Shown here piece after piece: positions 53,273-62,376 of a DNA stretch of 64,000 bases. Position numbers and translations under genes: made by a program. How positions within the stretch are numbered: the first letter of the stretch is position 1; every line of letters begins with the position of its first letter. The DNA is from a bacterium. GTDB lineage: Bacteria; AUK180. Location: assembly GCA_023144005.1 (NCBI GenBank), contig JAGLGN010000014.1:33464-97463 (forward strand), written 5' to 3'. The notes beneath the pieces are model-generated. The model had not been told where the DNA came from, searched no databases, and saw only the letters and a list, made by a program, of their open reading frames with translations.

Positions 53273-54715
53273 TTATCCCTTTAGTCCCGATCTCGCCAGG
53301 CTCTCAATTATCCTTCGCTGAACGAAGAAATACATCACCACAAGCGGAAGGATAACTATTGTGGACGCCGCCATCAGCAGGTTCCAGTCTGTGCCGAAGG
53401 CCTGAGAAAAATTAGAAAGCCCCACCTGCAATGTCTGCATCTTCGGGTCATTTGTAATTATCAATATCCAGATGAATGAATTCCATTGGAAGATAAATGA
53501 GAAAAGTGCCGTGGTAACCAGTATGGGTTTTGAAAGCGGAAGCGCGATATGCCAGAAACCCGCCCATACAGAACCGCCGTCTATCCTCACCGAATCAAAA
53601 AGGTCATCGGGAATGGACTTAAAGAATTGCCGGAGGAGGAAAATATTCGTCACATTGGCGAGCCATGGCAGAATGATCCCCCAATAGGTATTATATGCCC
53701 CCATCTTCGACACGATAATATAATTCGGTATGAGCAGCATCTGCGAAGGGATCATCATTGTACTCAAAAAGAGCGTAAACACCAGTTCTACGCCTTTGAA
53801 GTGGAATCTGGCGAACGCGAAAGCCGCCATCGCCGCGAATGTCACCTGAAGTATCGTAGAGATGAGCGATGTGAAAACACTATTGAAAAGATAGTAATTG
53901 AAATATTGTCCCTGCTTCCACGCCTTGGCAAAATTCTCCCACATGAACCTTCGCTTCTTATAGTCTTTGAGCCGTACTTTTTCCTTGACGCTTACCCTGG
54001 CATGCCGGCCCTGCTTCTCAATGAATTTCGCGGGTAATTCTTCACTTTCTTTTATCCGTAAGATCTCAACCTCTTTATTGTCAAAATAAACCTTACCCTT
54101 ATTGTCTTCGCTCAGCTTTTCTGGAGCGACATACTGTTCAATATCCTGTCCTTTAAATCTGATCTTCGTAAAGGGAATGACCTGTGTATAGCTTGACCCT
54201 TTATCAAGAAGGAGCATCTTACCGTCGGAAGAATCAACGATCATGCCCTTTTTGAATTTATCTTCAAATTTGAATTGCTCAATGCTGTAGTTTCTGACGG
54301 ATTTTGTGGGGACAAGACGGACCTGACCCTCCCCTATCTTAATGAGCGTATAATTTTCGCCGATTTCCTTAAAATAACCGCCGCCCTTTTTCAAAACGGC
54401 TTCATCTGAATTCTCCAAAATATACCAACCGTCTTTTTTTGTTACTTTCTCTTCGGTCCTCTCAAAATATGTACCGTATTTTTTCACGATGTCCTTTGAA
54501 TTCTTCACTGAGGTCGTATCCAGAAATACCGCGGAGTAATGGTGATTCTCCTGAAAATATTTTATTCCGGGCATCGTAAGCGGATTATCCAATATCTCAG
54601 TATCAGCTTTAAGGGCAGTGAAGATCATCCACAAGAACGGATAAATAAAAATGATCACAAAAGCGGAAAGGATGATATACAGGAAAACTTTATTTAATAT
54701 CTGGCCGGCTCTCAT
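53273..54715 (-). CDS. ABC importer permease (MalG/UgpE type) with a 200-residue insert
   Basis: 480 residues against about 275 for ordinary members. Membrane helix 1 (about 12-34) and the loop to LTMPG (50) look normal; then about 205 residues of soluble, beta-rich, Lys/Glu-rich sequence (51-255) are inserted before WENFAKAWKQGQYFNYYLFNS, where the family resumes with five more helices. The ATPase-contact EAA loop is SVRIDGGSVWAGFWHIALP. The insert should lie outside the cytoplasm, where it could touch the binding protein. It overlaps the partner permease by ATGA. No ATPase gene is present nearby, so a shared MsmX-like ATPase is likely. Confidence 0.92.
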   Translation of the reverse strand: MRAGQILNKVFLYIILSAFVIIFIYPFLWMIFTALKADTEILDNPLTMPGIKYFQENHHYSAVFLDTTSVKNSKDIVKKYGTYFERTEEKVTKKDGWYILENSDEAVLKKGGGYFKEIGENYTLIKIGEGQVRLVPTKSVRNYSIEQFKFEDKFKKGMIVDSSDGKMLLLDKGSSYTQVIPFTKIRFKGQDIEQYVAPEKLSEDNKGKVYFDNKEVEILRIKESEELPAKFIEKQGRHARVSVKEKVRLKDYKKRRFMWENFAKAWKQGQYFNYYLFNSVFTSLISTILQVTFAAMAAFAFARFHFKGVELVFTLFLSTMMIPSQMLLIPNYIIVSKMGAYNTYWGIILPWLANVTNIFLLRQFFKSIPDDLFDSVRIDGGSVWAGFWHIALPLSKPILVTTALFSFIFQWNSFIWILIITNDPKMQTLQVGLSNFSQAFGTDWNLLMAASTIVILPLVVMYFFVQRRIIESLARSGLKG

Positions 54716-55662
54716 TGGTACACCACCTTTTTCTCAGCGATCTTCCGCTGAACCACAGTAATGATGAGGATTATTATGAACATCACAAAGGCCATCGCGG
54801 CAGAATAACCCAGCTCCATATCCCTGAAGGCCTTTTTGTACATATAGAACGCCGTGACCAATGTGGTTCCCGCGGGAGAACCTCCATCCTCATATCCGGT
54901 CATTATATATATCGGCCCGAACACCTGGAACGAGAATATCACCGAAGTGGTGATCAGATAATAAAGGGACGGAGAAAGCAGAGGGAATGTTATATTTGTG
55001 AACTGCTTCCATTTGGACGCTCCGTCGATCCAGGATGCTTCATAATACTGCTTCGGGATATTTTTAAGCCCCGCAAGCAGAATGATGATCTGATATCCGG
55101 CAACCTTCCATGTCGTCATGATAATAATAGAGAAGAGCGCCAATGACGGGCCGCCGAAAAATCCCTTCAATACCTTACCGTGCGGATCAAAAAGCATTTG
55201 AAATATTCCCCGGTGCTCACTCAGCCATTTCTGAGGGCTGGCTTTAAATACCTCTGTTATCAAATAATTGAATACGCCGTCGGTCGGATCGTAAAATACC
55301 TTCCATATAGCGGCAACGGCGACCAATGAGGTTATATAAGGCAGGAAGTAGGTGATACGGAAAATATCCTGGCCTTTTAATTTGCGATTAAGCAATTCCG
55401 CGACAAATAGCGAGAGCGCGAGCGTCAACGGCACGGAGATGATCACATACCAGAATGTATTTCCCAATGACTGCAGAAAGCTCGGGTCTGAAAATACCCT
55501 GACATAATTCTTCAGGCCGATGAAACCCAGGTTTCTGAGCTCATATCTGGATAAACTCATAATAAGCGCGTATCCCATCGGAACTATCTTGAATATCAAC
55601 AATATCAAAACAGACGGGCCCAGAAAGAGAAGGGTCCATTTCAAGTTCTCCTTTTTTCTCAT
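54712..55662 (-). CDS. ABC importer permease (MalF/UgpA type)
   Basis: 316 residues, six membrane helices. LFLGPSVLILLIFKIVPMGY opens the protein, and YEASWIDGASKWKQFTNITF is the EAA loop that contacts the ATPase. MTGYEDGGSPAGTTLVTAFY is typical of the sugar (CUT1) group. It abuts the adenine deaminase gene (TAAATG) and overlaps the MalG-like gene by 4 nt, so all are one transcript. Confidence 0.95.
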   Translation of the reverse strand: MRKKENLKWTLLFLGPSVLILLIFKIVPMGYALIMSLSRYELRNLGFIGLKNYVRVFSDPSFLQSLGNTFWYVIISVPLTLALSLFVAELLNRKLKGQDIFRITYFLPYITSLVAVAAIWKVFYDPTDGVFNYLITEVFKASPQKWLSEHRGIFQMLFDPHGKVLKGFFGGPSLALFSIIIMTTWKVAGYQIIILLAGLKNIPKQYYEASWIDGASKWKQFTNITFPLLSPSLYYLITTSVIFSFQVFGPIYIMTGYEDGGSPAGTTLVTAFYMYKKAFRDMELGYSAAMAFVMFIIILIITVVQRKIAEKKVVYQ

Positions 55663-57384
55663 TTACTCACCTATCTTCAGATCGACAAAATCGAATTTTG
55701 ACACATCAAATAATCCCTTGTCCGTGATCTTCAACTTGGGTATAACGGGCAAGGCCATAAAGCCCAATTGCATGAAAGGGTCGGCTATGGCAGAGCCCAT
55801 TTCAGCGGTCATTGCAACAAGCTCCTGCATCTTTTTATCAACTTCTTCAATGGGAAGGTCTGACATCAGGCCGGCGATCGGAAGCGGCAGATTGCCTGTT
55901 ATTTCTCCGTTTTCGGCGATGGAAAAACCGCCTTGGCCGCCCTTGATCCTTATAATGGCTCTGAGGATATCTGTAAAATTGGTACCCACCGCGATGATAT
56001 TGTGTGAATCATGCGCCACCGAACTCGCTATCGCGCCGCGCTTCAGCCCGAAACCGTGTATCAGCCCCAGGCCGATATTCTCAGAAGCGCGATGTCGTTC
56101 CACAACCGCAATTAGAAGGTAATCTCTCTCTATATCCGAAACGATGACACCGTTTTCCACCTTTGCCGTATCAATGATCTCATCCGTTACTATTTGATCG
56201 GAGATCACATTGATGATGCGCACCTTCTGTCCGGGAGAACACGGTATCTTGAAATCATCTTCAGAAAGCCAGCGGATATTAACCGAGCCACGGAGTTCAA
56301 AGGGTATCTTGACCGGCTGTTTATAAACGAACTCCCCTTCATCTATAACCATTCTTCCGCTTTTGATAACAGTATCGATCTCAACGGATTCAAGATCGTT
56401 CAAGAGCAGCAGATCGGCCTTGAAGCCGGGAGCTATGGCACCTATGCCATTCAATCCAAAATATTTCGCGCCTGTATATGAGGCGATCTTATAGGCCAAT
56501 ACGGGATCAACGCCTGCCTTTATGGCGCGCCTGATCATATTGTCGATATGGCCCTCTTTGATCAGATCATGCGGATGTCTGTCATCCGTGCAGAACATGA
56601 TATGTTCGTGATTAACCTTATCGATAATCCCTACGAGACTGTCAAGGTCCTTTGTTGCCGTGCCTTCCCGTATCATAATATTCATGCCCTTGGAAAGTTT
56701 CTCCATGGCTTCCACTTGGGAAGTGGTTTCATGATCGGAATATATCCCGGCGGAAATATATGCGTTCAGTTCTTTCCCCGAAAGGCCGGGGGCATGGCCG
56801 TCGATAACCTTTCCCGAGGCGATGCTTATCTTATCAAGCACCATCGGGTCCTTGCTGAGAACACCGGGGAAATTCATCATTTCTCCCAGTCCGACAACCC
56901 ATTTTTCCGAGAAAAGTGGATTGATGTCAAAGGCGCGCAAAACAGCGCCTGAAGTTTCAAACGATGTCGCCGGAACACATGACGGCGCCATCAGAAAAAT
57001 ATTTATAGGTGTGTATTTCGCGGAATAGAGCATATATCTGATGCCGTCAAGGCCCAGTACATTAGCGATCTCATGCGGGTCTGCCACCACGCTCGTAGTT
57101 CCTTTCTTCACCACCGCATAGGCATATTCATATACGCTTACCATGGAAGATTCGATATGAACATGGGCGTCCATAAAACCCGCGGTCGCGTATTTTCCCG
57201 TACCGTCGATCTCTCTATCCCCTTTGTAATCAGACCCTATTCCTACGATGGTATCTTTATAGATCGCGATATCGACGCCTTTGTCAATATTGCCGGTAAA
57301 GAAATTCAAGAGATCAACATTCTTTATTACTATTTCAGCTGGTATTTTTCCCAGGGAAGCATCGATAATTTCGCCAAGACTCAT
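55663..57384 (-). CDS. ade: Adenine deaminase
   Basis: 573 residues, amidohydrolase superfamily, converting adenine to hypoxanthine with release of ammonia. GFMDAHVHIESSMVS holds the HxH metal ligands, VADPHEIANVLG the next metal site, IDGHAPGLSGKELNAYISAG and FCTDDRHPHDLI the remaining ligands and the ADE-type signature. AHDSHNIIAVGT is in the C-terminal domain. The start has AAGGAG 9 nt upstream and overlaps the phosphopentomutase stop by ATGA. Together they break down purine deoxynucleosides: base deamination plus sugar-phosphate rearrangement. Confidence 0.96.
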   Translation of the reverse strand: MSLGEIIDASLGKIPAEIVIKNVDLLNFFTGNIDKGVDIAIYKDTIVGIGSDYKGDREIDGTGKYATAGFMDAHVHIESSMVSVYEYAYAVVKKGTTSVVADPHEIANVLGLDGIRYMLYSAKYTPINIFLMAPSCVPATSFETSGAVLRAFDINPLFSEKWVVGLGEMMNFPGVLSKDPMVLDKISIASGKVIDGHAPGLSGKELNAYISAGIYSDHETTSQVEAMEKLSKGMNIMIREGTATKDLDSLVGIIDKVNHEHIMFCTDDRHPHDLIKEGHIDNMIRRAIKAGVDPVLAYKIASYTGAKYFGLNGIGAIAPGFKADLLLLNDLESVEIDTVIKSGRMVIDEGEFVYKQPVKIPFELRGSVNIRWLSEDDFKIPCSPGQKVRIINVISDQIVTDEIIDTAKVENGVIVSDIERDYLLIAVVERHRASENIGLGLIHGFGLKRGAIASSVAHDSHNIIAVGTNFTDILRAIIRIKGGQGGFSIAENGEITGNLPLPIAGLMSDLPIEEVDKKMQELVAMTAEMGSAIADPFMQLGFMALPVIPKLKITDKGLFDVSKFDFVDLKIGE

Positions 57385-59075
57385 ATATGAATTCTCCTTA
57401 TACTTTTGTTAAGTTCCACTGCCGCGCGGTCAAATGATGCGACACGCAGTCCGATTTCTCTGAAGCGGGAAATATTTTCGCGCCTTTTTTTAACAATACC
57501 GAACCCTTGATCCGCTGCCAGCCATCTGTTCGGAAAAAGCGCTATGGGCGGGTTTCCTCTGTCTATTTCTCTTCGTATCTCATCAAAGAGCGGATCGTCT
57601 CCCGATAGGCCCGCTAATTGAAATGCGATGCTGTCATCGGTCACGGGGATCACTATAGTATCATAGCTATCCTTCTTATTCGAGGGCAAAGTCGAATAAT
57701 AACACTCGCCTGTTTCAAAAGAACAATCCGCAAGCTCATTGGAAATGAAAATATTGACCCTATTTCCCGAATCCCGCAATGCCTTTGTCAGAAAATAAAT
57801 ATCCTGCCGATAATCCGCCGGGGAAAAGAGGAAAACATCAAATTCCTGATCGGAAATATCCAGCTTGATATTCTCTGTCTCTGTTATCAACTCTCCCAGA
57901 AAGCTCTTTCCGAAGAGGGTACGGTTAACACCAAGCATATGCGCGGCGGTTTGCCCTATATCAGCAAAACTCTCCCGTAGGCCCAGGTCAACGCCTCGGC
58001 GTAGATTCTGTCCGTAAACCATTACCGGAACATACTCTCTTGTGTGATCAGATCCCTTGAATGTCGGATCATTCCCGTGATCTGCGGTCAGGATAAGAAC
58101 ATCGGCGGGTTCCATGAATCCGAGTATTTCGGGAAGTTTTTCGTCAAATTCCTGCAGGGCGCGATAATACCCTTCGACATCTCTTCTATGCCCGTATTTC
58201 ATATCAAAATCAACAAGATTTACCATAATGATGCCGTTTTCCACATTATCATCGGGTAATTTTTTTCTGATCGCGCGGATAGTCGTTTCTATTCCCTCAA
58301 GATTACTCTTGGTGTGAATTGCCGTTGACAGACCTTTTCCGGCATAAAGATCCTCTATTTTACCTATTCCGAGAACAGAGAGTCCGGCAATGAGGCAATT
58401 ATCCAGAACGGTGTTCTCTGGCGGAGACGCTGAAAAATCTCTTCTATTCGCGGTCCTTGTGAACCCGTTCTTCTCATCTCCTATAAATGGCCGCGCTATT
58501 ATCCTGCCGACCAGATCTTTTCCGCTTAGTATGTTTCGCGCGATCCGGCACCATCGGTAAAGCGTATCAAGTGGAATGATTTCCTCGTGAGCGGCTAATT
58601 GGAAAACAGAATCACCGGAAGTATATACAATGGGAAAACCGGTTCTTACATGTTCTTCTCCCAGGTCATTGATAATAGCGGTCCCTGATGCCGGATAATT
58701 CCCCAGCACCTCTGAAGAGATCATTTTTTTGAATTCTTCAAGTATTCTGGGGGGGAAGCCCTCAGGGTATAGGGGGAAAGGTTCTAATCTGGCGAGTCCG
58801 GCCAATTCCCAATGGCCGGAAGTGGAATCCTTCCCTGCTGATATCTCTTGTGCTTTACCGTAAGAAGAAAAACAGTACTTCTGCGGAGGAATGCCATCCG
58901 GGGCGGGAAGAATATTTCCAAAGCCCATCATTTCCAGATTTTTCAAGGTATTCGGATATTCTCTGGCGATATGATAGAGCGTATTAACACCCGTATCTCC
59001 ATATTGAGCAGAATCCGGGGCATCACCGACGCCAAGGGAGTCAAGTATCATAATAATGACTCTTTTAATATCCAT
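57381..59075 (-). CDS. deoB: Phosphopentomutase with a 167-residue C-terminal extension
   Basis: 564 residues; residues 1-397 are a complete DeoB. ILDSLGVGDAPDS (about 10-22), GKDSTSGHWELAG (81-93), NYPASGTAIINDLGEEH, IARPFIGDEKNGFTRTANRRD and LTADHGNDPTFKGSDHTREYVPV in outline carry the Mn and active-site residues. Ser84 stands at the position of the phosphorylated Thr85 of the Bacillus enzyme, a conservative change. DeoB interconverts (deoxy)ribose 1- and 5-phosphate. Residues 398-564 form an alpha/beta domain (FDVFLFSPADYRQDIYFL, DTIVIPVTDDSIAFQLAG) I cannot assign. It heads the purine/ABC/MCP run. Confidence 0.93.
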   Translation of the reverse strand: MDIKRVIIMILDSLGVGDAPDSAQYGDTGVNTLYHIAREYPNTLKNLEMMGFGNILPAPDGIPPQKYCFSSYGKAQEISAGKDSTSGHWELAGLARLEPFPLYPEGFPPRILEEFKKMISSEVLGNYPASGTAIINDLGEEHVRTGFPIVYTSGDSVFQLAAHEEIIPLDTLYRWCRIARNILSGKDLVGRIIARPFIGDEKNGFTRTANRRDFSASPPENTVLDNCLIAGLSVLGIGKIEDLYAGKGLSTAIHTKSNLEGIETTIRAIRKKLPDDNVENGIIMVNLVDFDMKYGHRRDVEGYYRALQEFDEKLPEILGFMEPADVLILTADHGNDPTFKGSDHTREYVPVMVYGQNLRRGVDLGLRESFADIGQTAAHMLGVNRTLFGKSFLGELITETENIKLDISDQEFDVFLFSPADYRQDIYFLTKALRDSGNRVNIFISNELADCSFETGECYYSTLPSNKKDSYDTIVIPVTDDSIAFQLAGLSGDDPLFDEIRREIDRGNPPIALFPNRWLAADQGFGIVKKRRENISRFREIGLRVASFDRAAVELNKSIRRIHI

Positions 59076-59080
59076 AGATA

Positions 59081-59110
59081 TATTTAATACAAAAAATGAC
59101 TTTTTTGCAA
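59081..59110 (-). promoter_or_regulatory. Possible leaderless promoter of the deoB operon
   Basis: TTGCAA (59110-59105), 18 bp, TAAATA (59086-59081), then 5 nt to the ATG at 59075 without a Shine-Dalgarno site. Confidence 0.35.
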
Positions 59111-59196
59111 GTGTTTTACCCTTAATTTCTGCAAATCCGCAGTTGCAGCAGCCCAGAAATCATATTTATCACAAAAGAATGTATACATCTAAAGAC

Positions 59197-59224
59197 TTGA
59201 CTTTCACAAGAATTATGGTAAACT
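59197..59224 (+). promoter_or_regulatory. Promoter of the 144-aa hypothetical gene
   Basis: TTGACT (59197-59202), 16 bp, TAAACT (59219-59224), then a leader of about 25 nt carrying GGAGG before the ATG at 59255. This gene, unlike its neighbours, has a normal leader. Confidence 0.55.
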
Positions 59225-59254
59225 CATATCAGCAAAAATGACCGGAGGAGCTTC

Positions 59255-59689
59255 ATGTATCAACTCTCAATACCGGCAACCGACAATATCGAAATTCAGT
59301 CAAAGTTAGATGCTCTAGCATATGGCAATAAACGCTTACTTTCACTGTCAAATGACCCGACTATGGATACCTCCAAGAAGGCCAGTGCTATGGGAAGGGT
59401 AATTGCACTGATGTACGATAAAAGCTCCTTTAAAAAGCTTGGGGTAATATTGCAATTATGCGAAAGAAAGCAGTCACAGGTCCTTATGGAAGCCTGCCTT
59501 TGGCAATTTTGTAAAGGCAATGATATGCCGATGGAGTTCTTCTTGGATTTCTGGGGGATCTCGGCGGATGCCCTTTTTACTTATGCAAAACGCGAATACA
59601 TTTATCATATAAATCCTGATTTGAGAAATTCCGGAGGGATAGACGGCCCCTCTTCCCTCTTCCTCTTTCACCTCAAAAAGGTATTATAG
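59255..59689 (+). CDS. Hypothetical protein
   Basis: 144 residues, not recognised. It is predicted to be soluble and mostly helical (DALAYGNKRLLSL, KKASAMGRVIALMYDKSSFKKL, LMEACLWQFCKGND, FFLDFWGISADALFTYAKRE) with no signal peptide or membrane helix. Codon use is like its neighbours', and a clear promoter and ribosome site precede it, so expression is likely. It stands alone between the divergent deoB operon and a repeat island. The next gene on the same strand is 222 bp away. Confidence 0.7.
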   Translation: MYQLSIPATDNIEIQSKLDALAYGNKRLLSLSNDPTMDTSKKASAMGRVIALMYDKSSFKKLGVILQLCERKQSQVLMEACLWQFCKGNDMPMEFFLDFWGISADALFTYAKREYIYHINPDLRNSGGIDGPSSLFLFHLKKVL

Positions 59690-59728
59690 TGATCTGATTC
59701 ATAAATAAGATGACAATGGCTGATAGGG

Positions 59729-59852
59729 TAACAAGTGCACAAGCAACAAGAGCACAAGTGACAATTAGGGAAATGAAGAATGAAAGAGGTAAAGGCGTGG
59801 ATATTGTTTTGTTCTCCTCACTTTACACCTCACACTTCACACTTCAGACCGC
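59729..59852. repeat. Simple-word repeat island
   Basis: ACAAGTGCACAAGCAACAAG and GCACAAGTGACAATTAGG (59731-59770), then CACCTCACACTTCACACTTC (59827-59846) are iterated short words, the last being the same type as 560-575. An open frame across the island exists but reads low-complexity (SPHFTPHTSHF), so it is not considered coding. The stretch 59690-59911 holds nothing else recognisable. Confidence 0.55.
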
Positions 59853-59911
59853 ATTTATCGGCAGCATGCATTGCCGGATCTTATGAAAATACAATATCTT
59901 TACTGGACACA

Positions 59912-60469
59912 ATGCAAGTAAAGGGAACGGCGATCAAGAACATTTCTACTTATATTTCCAAAGATTTCGGAACGATGCAATGGTTGAGTCTTTTAAGTCA
60001 CTTACCAGAAGAGTTTAAGGATTATCTACCGGATGGACATGTATATACCACGCGCTGGTATCCATTTGAGTTATATATTCATATACTGAACCTGGCGGAA
60101 GAGATGTTTGGAACGGGTGATAAAAAGGTAATCTTTGAAAATGCGAGATCGGGAGCCATTTCAAATATGAACACAATCTTCAAACTCTTTATTAAAACCT
60201 TAACTCCGGAAGCATTGGCATCAAAGATCCCGCTTTTCTTTTCTCACTTTTTTGATTTCGGCGTTATGATGGTCGAAAAACAGAGCAAGGGACACATCGT
60301 CGCTTCCATACCTCACATTGATTACTATCCGATCTTTTTTGTACGCATTTCCGGCTACCTCAAAGGAATGCTGGATGTTGGCGGCGTTGAATTCTCCAAT
60401 GTATCCTACAATTACGATGCCTTTTCAAAAAAGGTATCTTTCGATATGACCTTTCAGCCAAAGAGATAA
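59912..60469 (+). CDS. DUF2378-like (TIGR02265-type) protein
   Basis: 185 residues from the ATG at 59912. MQVKGTAIKNISTYISKDFG, then LSLLSHLPEEFKDYL, TTRWYPFELYIHILN and SGAISNMNTIFKLFI resemble the TIGR02265/DUF2378 family known from myxobacteria, whose fold is probably related to haem-NO-binding domains; function is unknown. The longer frame from 59780 is rejected because its first 44 residues are translated repeat sequence. The ATG lies 11 nt after a TATCTT box, with no ribosome site. It has no partner gene. Confidence 0.6.
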   Translation: MQVKGTAIKNISTYISKDFGTMQWLSLLSHLPEEFKDYLPDGHVYTTRWYPFELYIHILNLAEEMFGTGDKKVIFENARSGAISNMNTIFKLFIKTLTPEALASKIPLFFSHFFDFGVMMVEKQSKGHIVASIPHIDYYPIFFVRISGYLKGMLDVGGVEFSNVSYNYDAFSKKVSFDMTFQPKR

Positions 60470-60471
60470 GG

Positions 60472-60690
60472 TGCGCACAAGTGACAAGCTGCGCAGTGGA
60501 CCCAGGTACAAGTGGACCCAGTGGAACAGGGGGGAAGGCACAAGGCACAAGTGTGTAAAGGAAAAGGAGACGCATCGGCAACCGAAGAATTGTTTAAGAT
60601 AAGAATTTCTTTTTACCCTATCTTATAATTGTTAATTTCTTTTATTACCATCTCCAATTGTTCATTATTAATTATTCATTATTCATTTTT
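60472..60690. repeat. Simple-word repeat islands between the DUF2378-like gene and hcp
   Basis: 60472-60560 iterates GCACAAGTGACAAG, GTGGACCCAGGTACAAGTGG and AAGGCACAAGGCACAAGTG. 60655-60690 iterates ATTCATTATTAATTATTCATTATTCATTT-like words, which run into the last codons of hcp. I see no gene or clear terminator in this 220-bp convergent gap. Confidence 0.6.
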
Positions 60691-62353
60691 AATTATTCTC
60701 CAGCATATCCGCCAGATCTTTTTCTACGGTCGTGATAGGCCTGATATCAAAATTCTCTACCAACACCTTGACCACGCCAGGAGATAAAAAAGCAGGCAGT
60801 GTCGGACCGAGGCGGATCTTTTTTACGCCCAGATAAAGCAGGCCCAGAAGAACCGTCACGGCTTTCTGCTCATACCACGCCACATTGAATGAAATGGGCA
60901 GATCGTTAATATCCTCAACCTTCAGAACTTCTTTTAATTGGAGAGCAATATATGCAAGTGAATATGAATCATTACACTGCCCCGCATCAATGACCCTGGG
61001 CAATCCTTCGATATCTCCCAGATCCAGCATATTATAGCGGTATTTTGCGCATCCCGAAGTCAATATGACGGTGTCTTTTGGCAGAGCCTCGGCAAATTTT
61101 GTGTAATAGTCTCTGTCCTTATGTCTGCCATCACAGCCGCTCATCACAAAGAATCGCTTTATAGCGCCCTTTGATATCAGCTCCAAAATAGTGCCAGCCG
61201 ATTCAACGAGTGTATTTCTGCCGAATCCGACTATCAGCTTTTTGCCTTTGCGTTCTTCTAAGGGCCCTATCTTCAAGGCCTGTTCTATTACTGCTGAAAA
61301 ATCTTTCATTTCATCAGCTTCGACATTAGGTATGTGCGTCACTCCCGGCCAGCGGACAAGGCCGGTCGTATAGATCCTGTCAAAATACGCGGCGAGCGGT
61401 TTCTGAATACAATTGGTGGTCATGAGGATCGGGCCCTCGAAATCGGAGAATTCACGCTGCTGATTATACCAGGATGTTCCGAAATTGCCTTTTAAATGGG
61501 AATATTTCTTTAATTCCGGATAACCGTGCGCGGGCAGCATCTCTCCGTGAGTATAAATATCGATGCCCTTTCCTTCGGTCTGCTTCAAGAGCTCCTCAAG
61601 ATCCAGAAGGTCATGACCGGATATGATAATACCGGCATTGTTCGCCGTGCCCGTCCACGCCTCTGTGACTACGGGGTTCCCGTAGGTTCCCGTATTTGCC
61701 TCATCCAGCAATGCCATGGCGTCAACCGAGAATTTGCCGGCTTCCATTACCAATGCCACAAGATCAACCTTCTCGATATTTTCATTTACGGTAGCGGATA
61801 GCGCATGGTCGATAAAATCAAGTATCTGATCGCCATTTCTCTTCAAGATCACGGCATGGTCAACATATGCCGAAATACCCTTCAATCCGGAAAGCAGTAA
61901 TTCTCTCAAGGATCTGATATCTTCATTTTTCTGAGAAAGAATTCCGCTAAACTCTGAGTATTTTTCCATCGCGTCAATTGGTCCGTCCAGCTCCACAAGG
62001 GCAGCGTACGGTGCATGCAGAAAATTCTTTTTCACGTTCTTCAGGTCGGCATTATCTGTGGCTTTTGACATAAGATGATTTCTGTAATCCACTGTTTTTT
62101 TGATCCTGTCAAAGATCTCAGCAGGCTCAAAATTCACATTGGTTATTGTAGTAAAAAGATTCTCGGCGATCTGGTGGTCACCCTTTTCTCTGGAAATGCC
62201 TTTCTTTTTTAATTCATTTGCCCAGAAAGCAGCGCCCCTGCTTATCCAAATCAATAGGTCCTGCATTTCTGCGGTAAAGCCGTCTTTGCCGCAAACACCC
62301 TGTACTGTACAGCCCTTATTGCCAAGAGCTTCCTGACATTGAAAACAAAACAT
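60689..62353 (-). CDS. hcp: Hybrid cluster protein (hydroxylamine/NO reductase)
   Basis: 554 residues. The N-terminal MFCFQCQEALGNKGCTVQGVCGK outline gives Cys3, Cys6, Cys15 and Cys21 (C-x2-C-x8-C-x5-C), the arrangement of the strict-anaerobe class with a [4Fe-4S] cluster. Hybrid-cluster ligands are visible in TSGCAKYRYNMLDLG, VIDAGQCNDSYSLAYI and MTTNCIQKPL. The enzyme reduces hydroxylamine in vitro and NO in vivo as a nitrosative-stress defence. GGAGG lies 4 nt before the ATG. It is the last gene of a three-gene operon. No hcr reductase gene is adjacent, so the electron donor is unknown. Confidence 0.96.
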   Translation of the reverse strand: MFCFQCQEALGNKGCTVQGVCGKDGFTAEMQDLLIWISRGAAFWANELKKKGISREKGDHQIAENLFTTITNVNFEPAEIFDRIKKTVDYRNHLMSKATDNADLKNVKKNFLHAPYAALVELDGPIDAMEKYSEFSGILSQKNEDIRSLRELLLSGLKGISAYVDHAVILKRNGDQILDFIDHALSATVNENIEKVDLVALVMEAGKFSVDAMALLDEANTGTYGNPVVTEAWTGTANNAGIIISGHDLLDLEELLKQTEGKGIDIYTHGEMLPAHGYPELKKYSHLKGNFGTSWYNQQREFSDFEGPILMTTNCIQKPLAAYFDRIYTTGLVRWPGVTHIPNVEADEMKDFSAVIEQALKIGPLEERKGKKLIVGFGRNTLVESAGTILELISKGAIKRFFVMSGCDGRHKDRDYYTKFAEALPKDTVILTSGCAKYRYNMLDLGDIEGLPRVIDAGQCNDSYSLAYIALQLKEVLKVEDINDLPISFNVAWYEQKAVTVLLGLLYLGVKKIRLGPTLPAFLSPGVVKVLVENFDIRPITTVEKDLADMLENN

Positions 62354-62376
62354 AAGTCCTCCTTAACGCCAATGCT

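Noticed and set aside
59780-59911. Upstream 44-codon extension of the DUF2378-like gene
   Set aside because: The extra residues are translated repeats (HFTPHTSHF) and the family N-terminus begins at the ATG at 59912.
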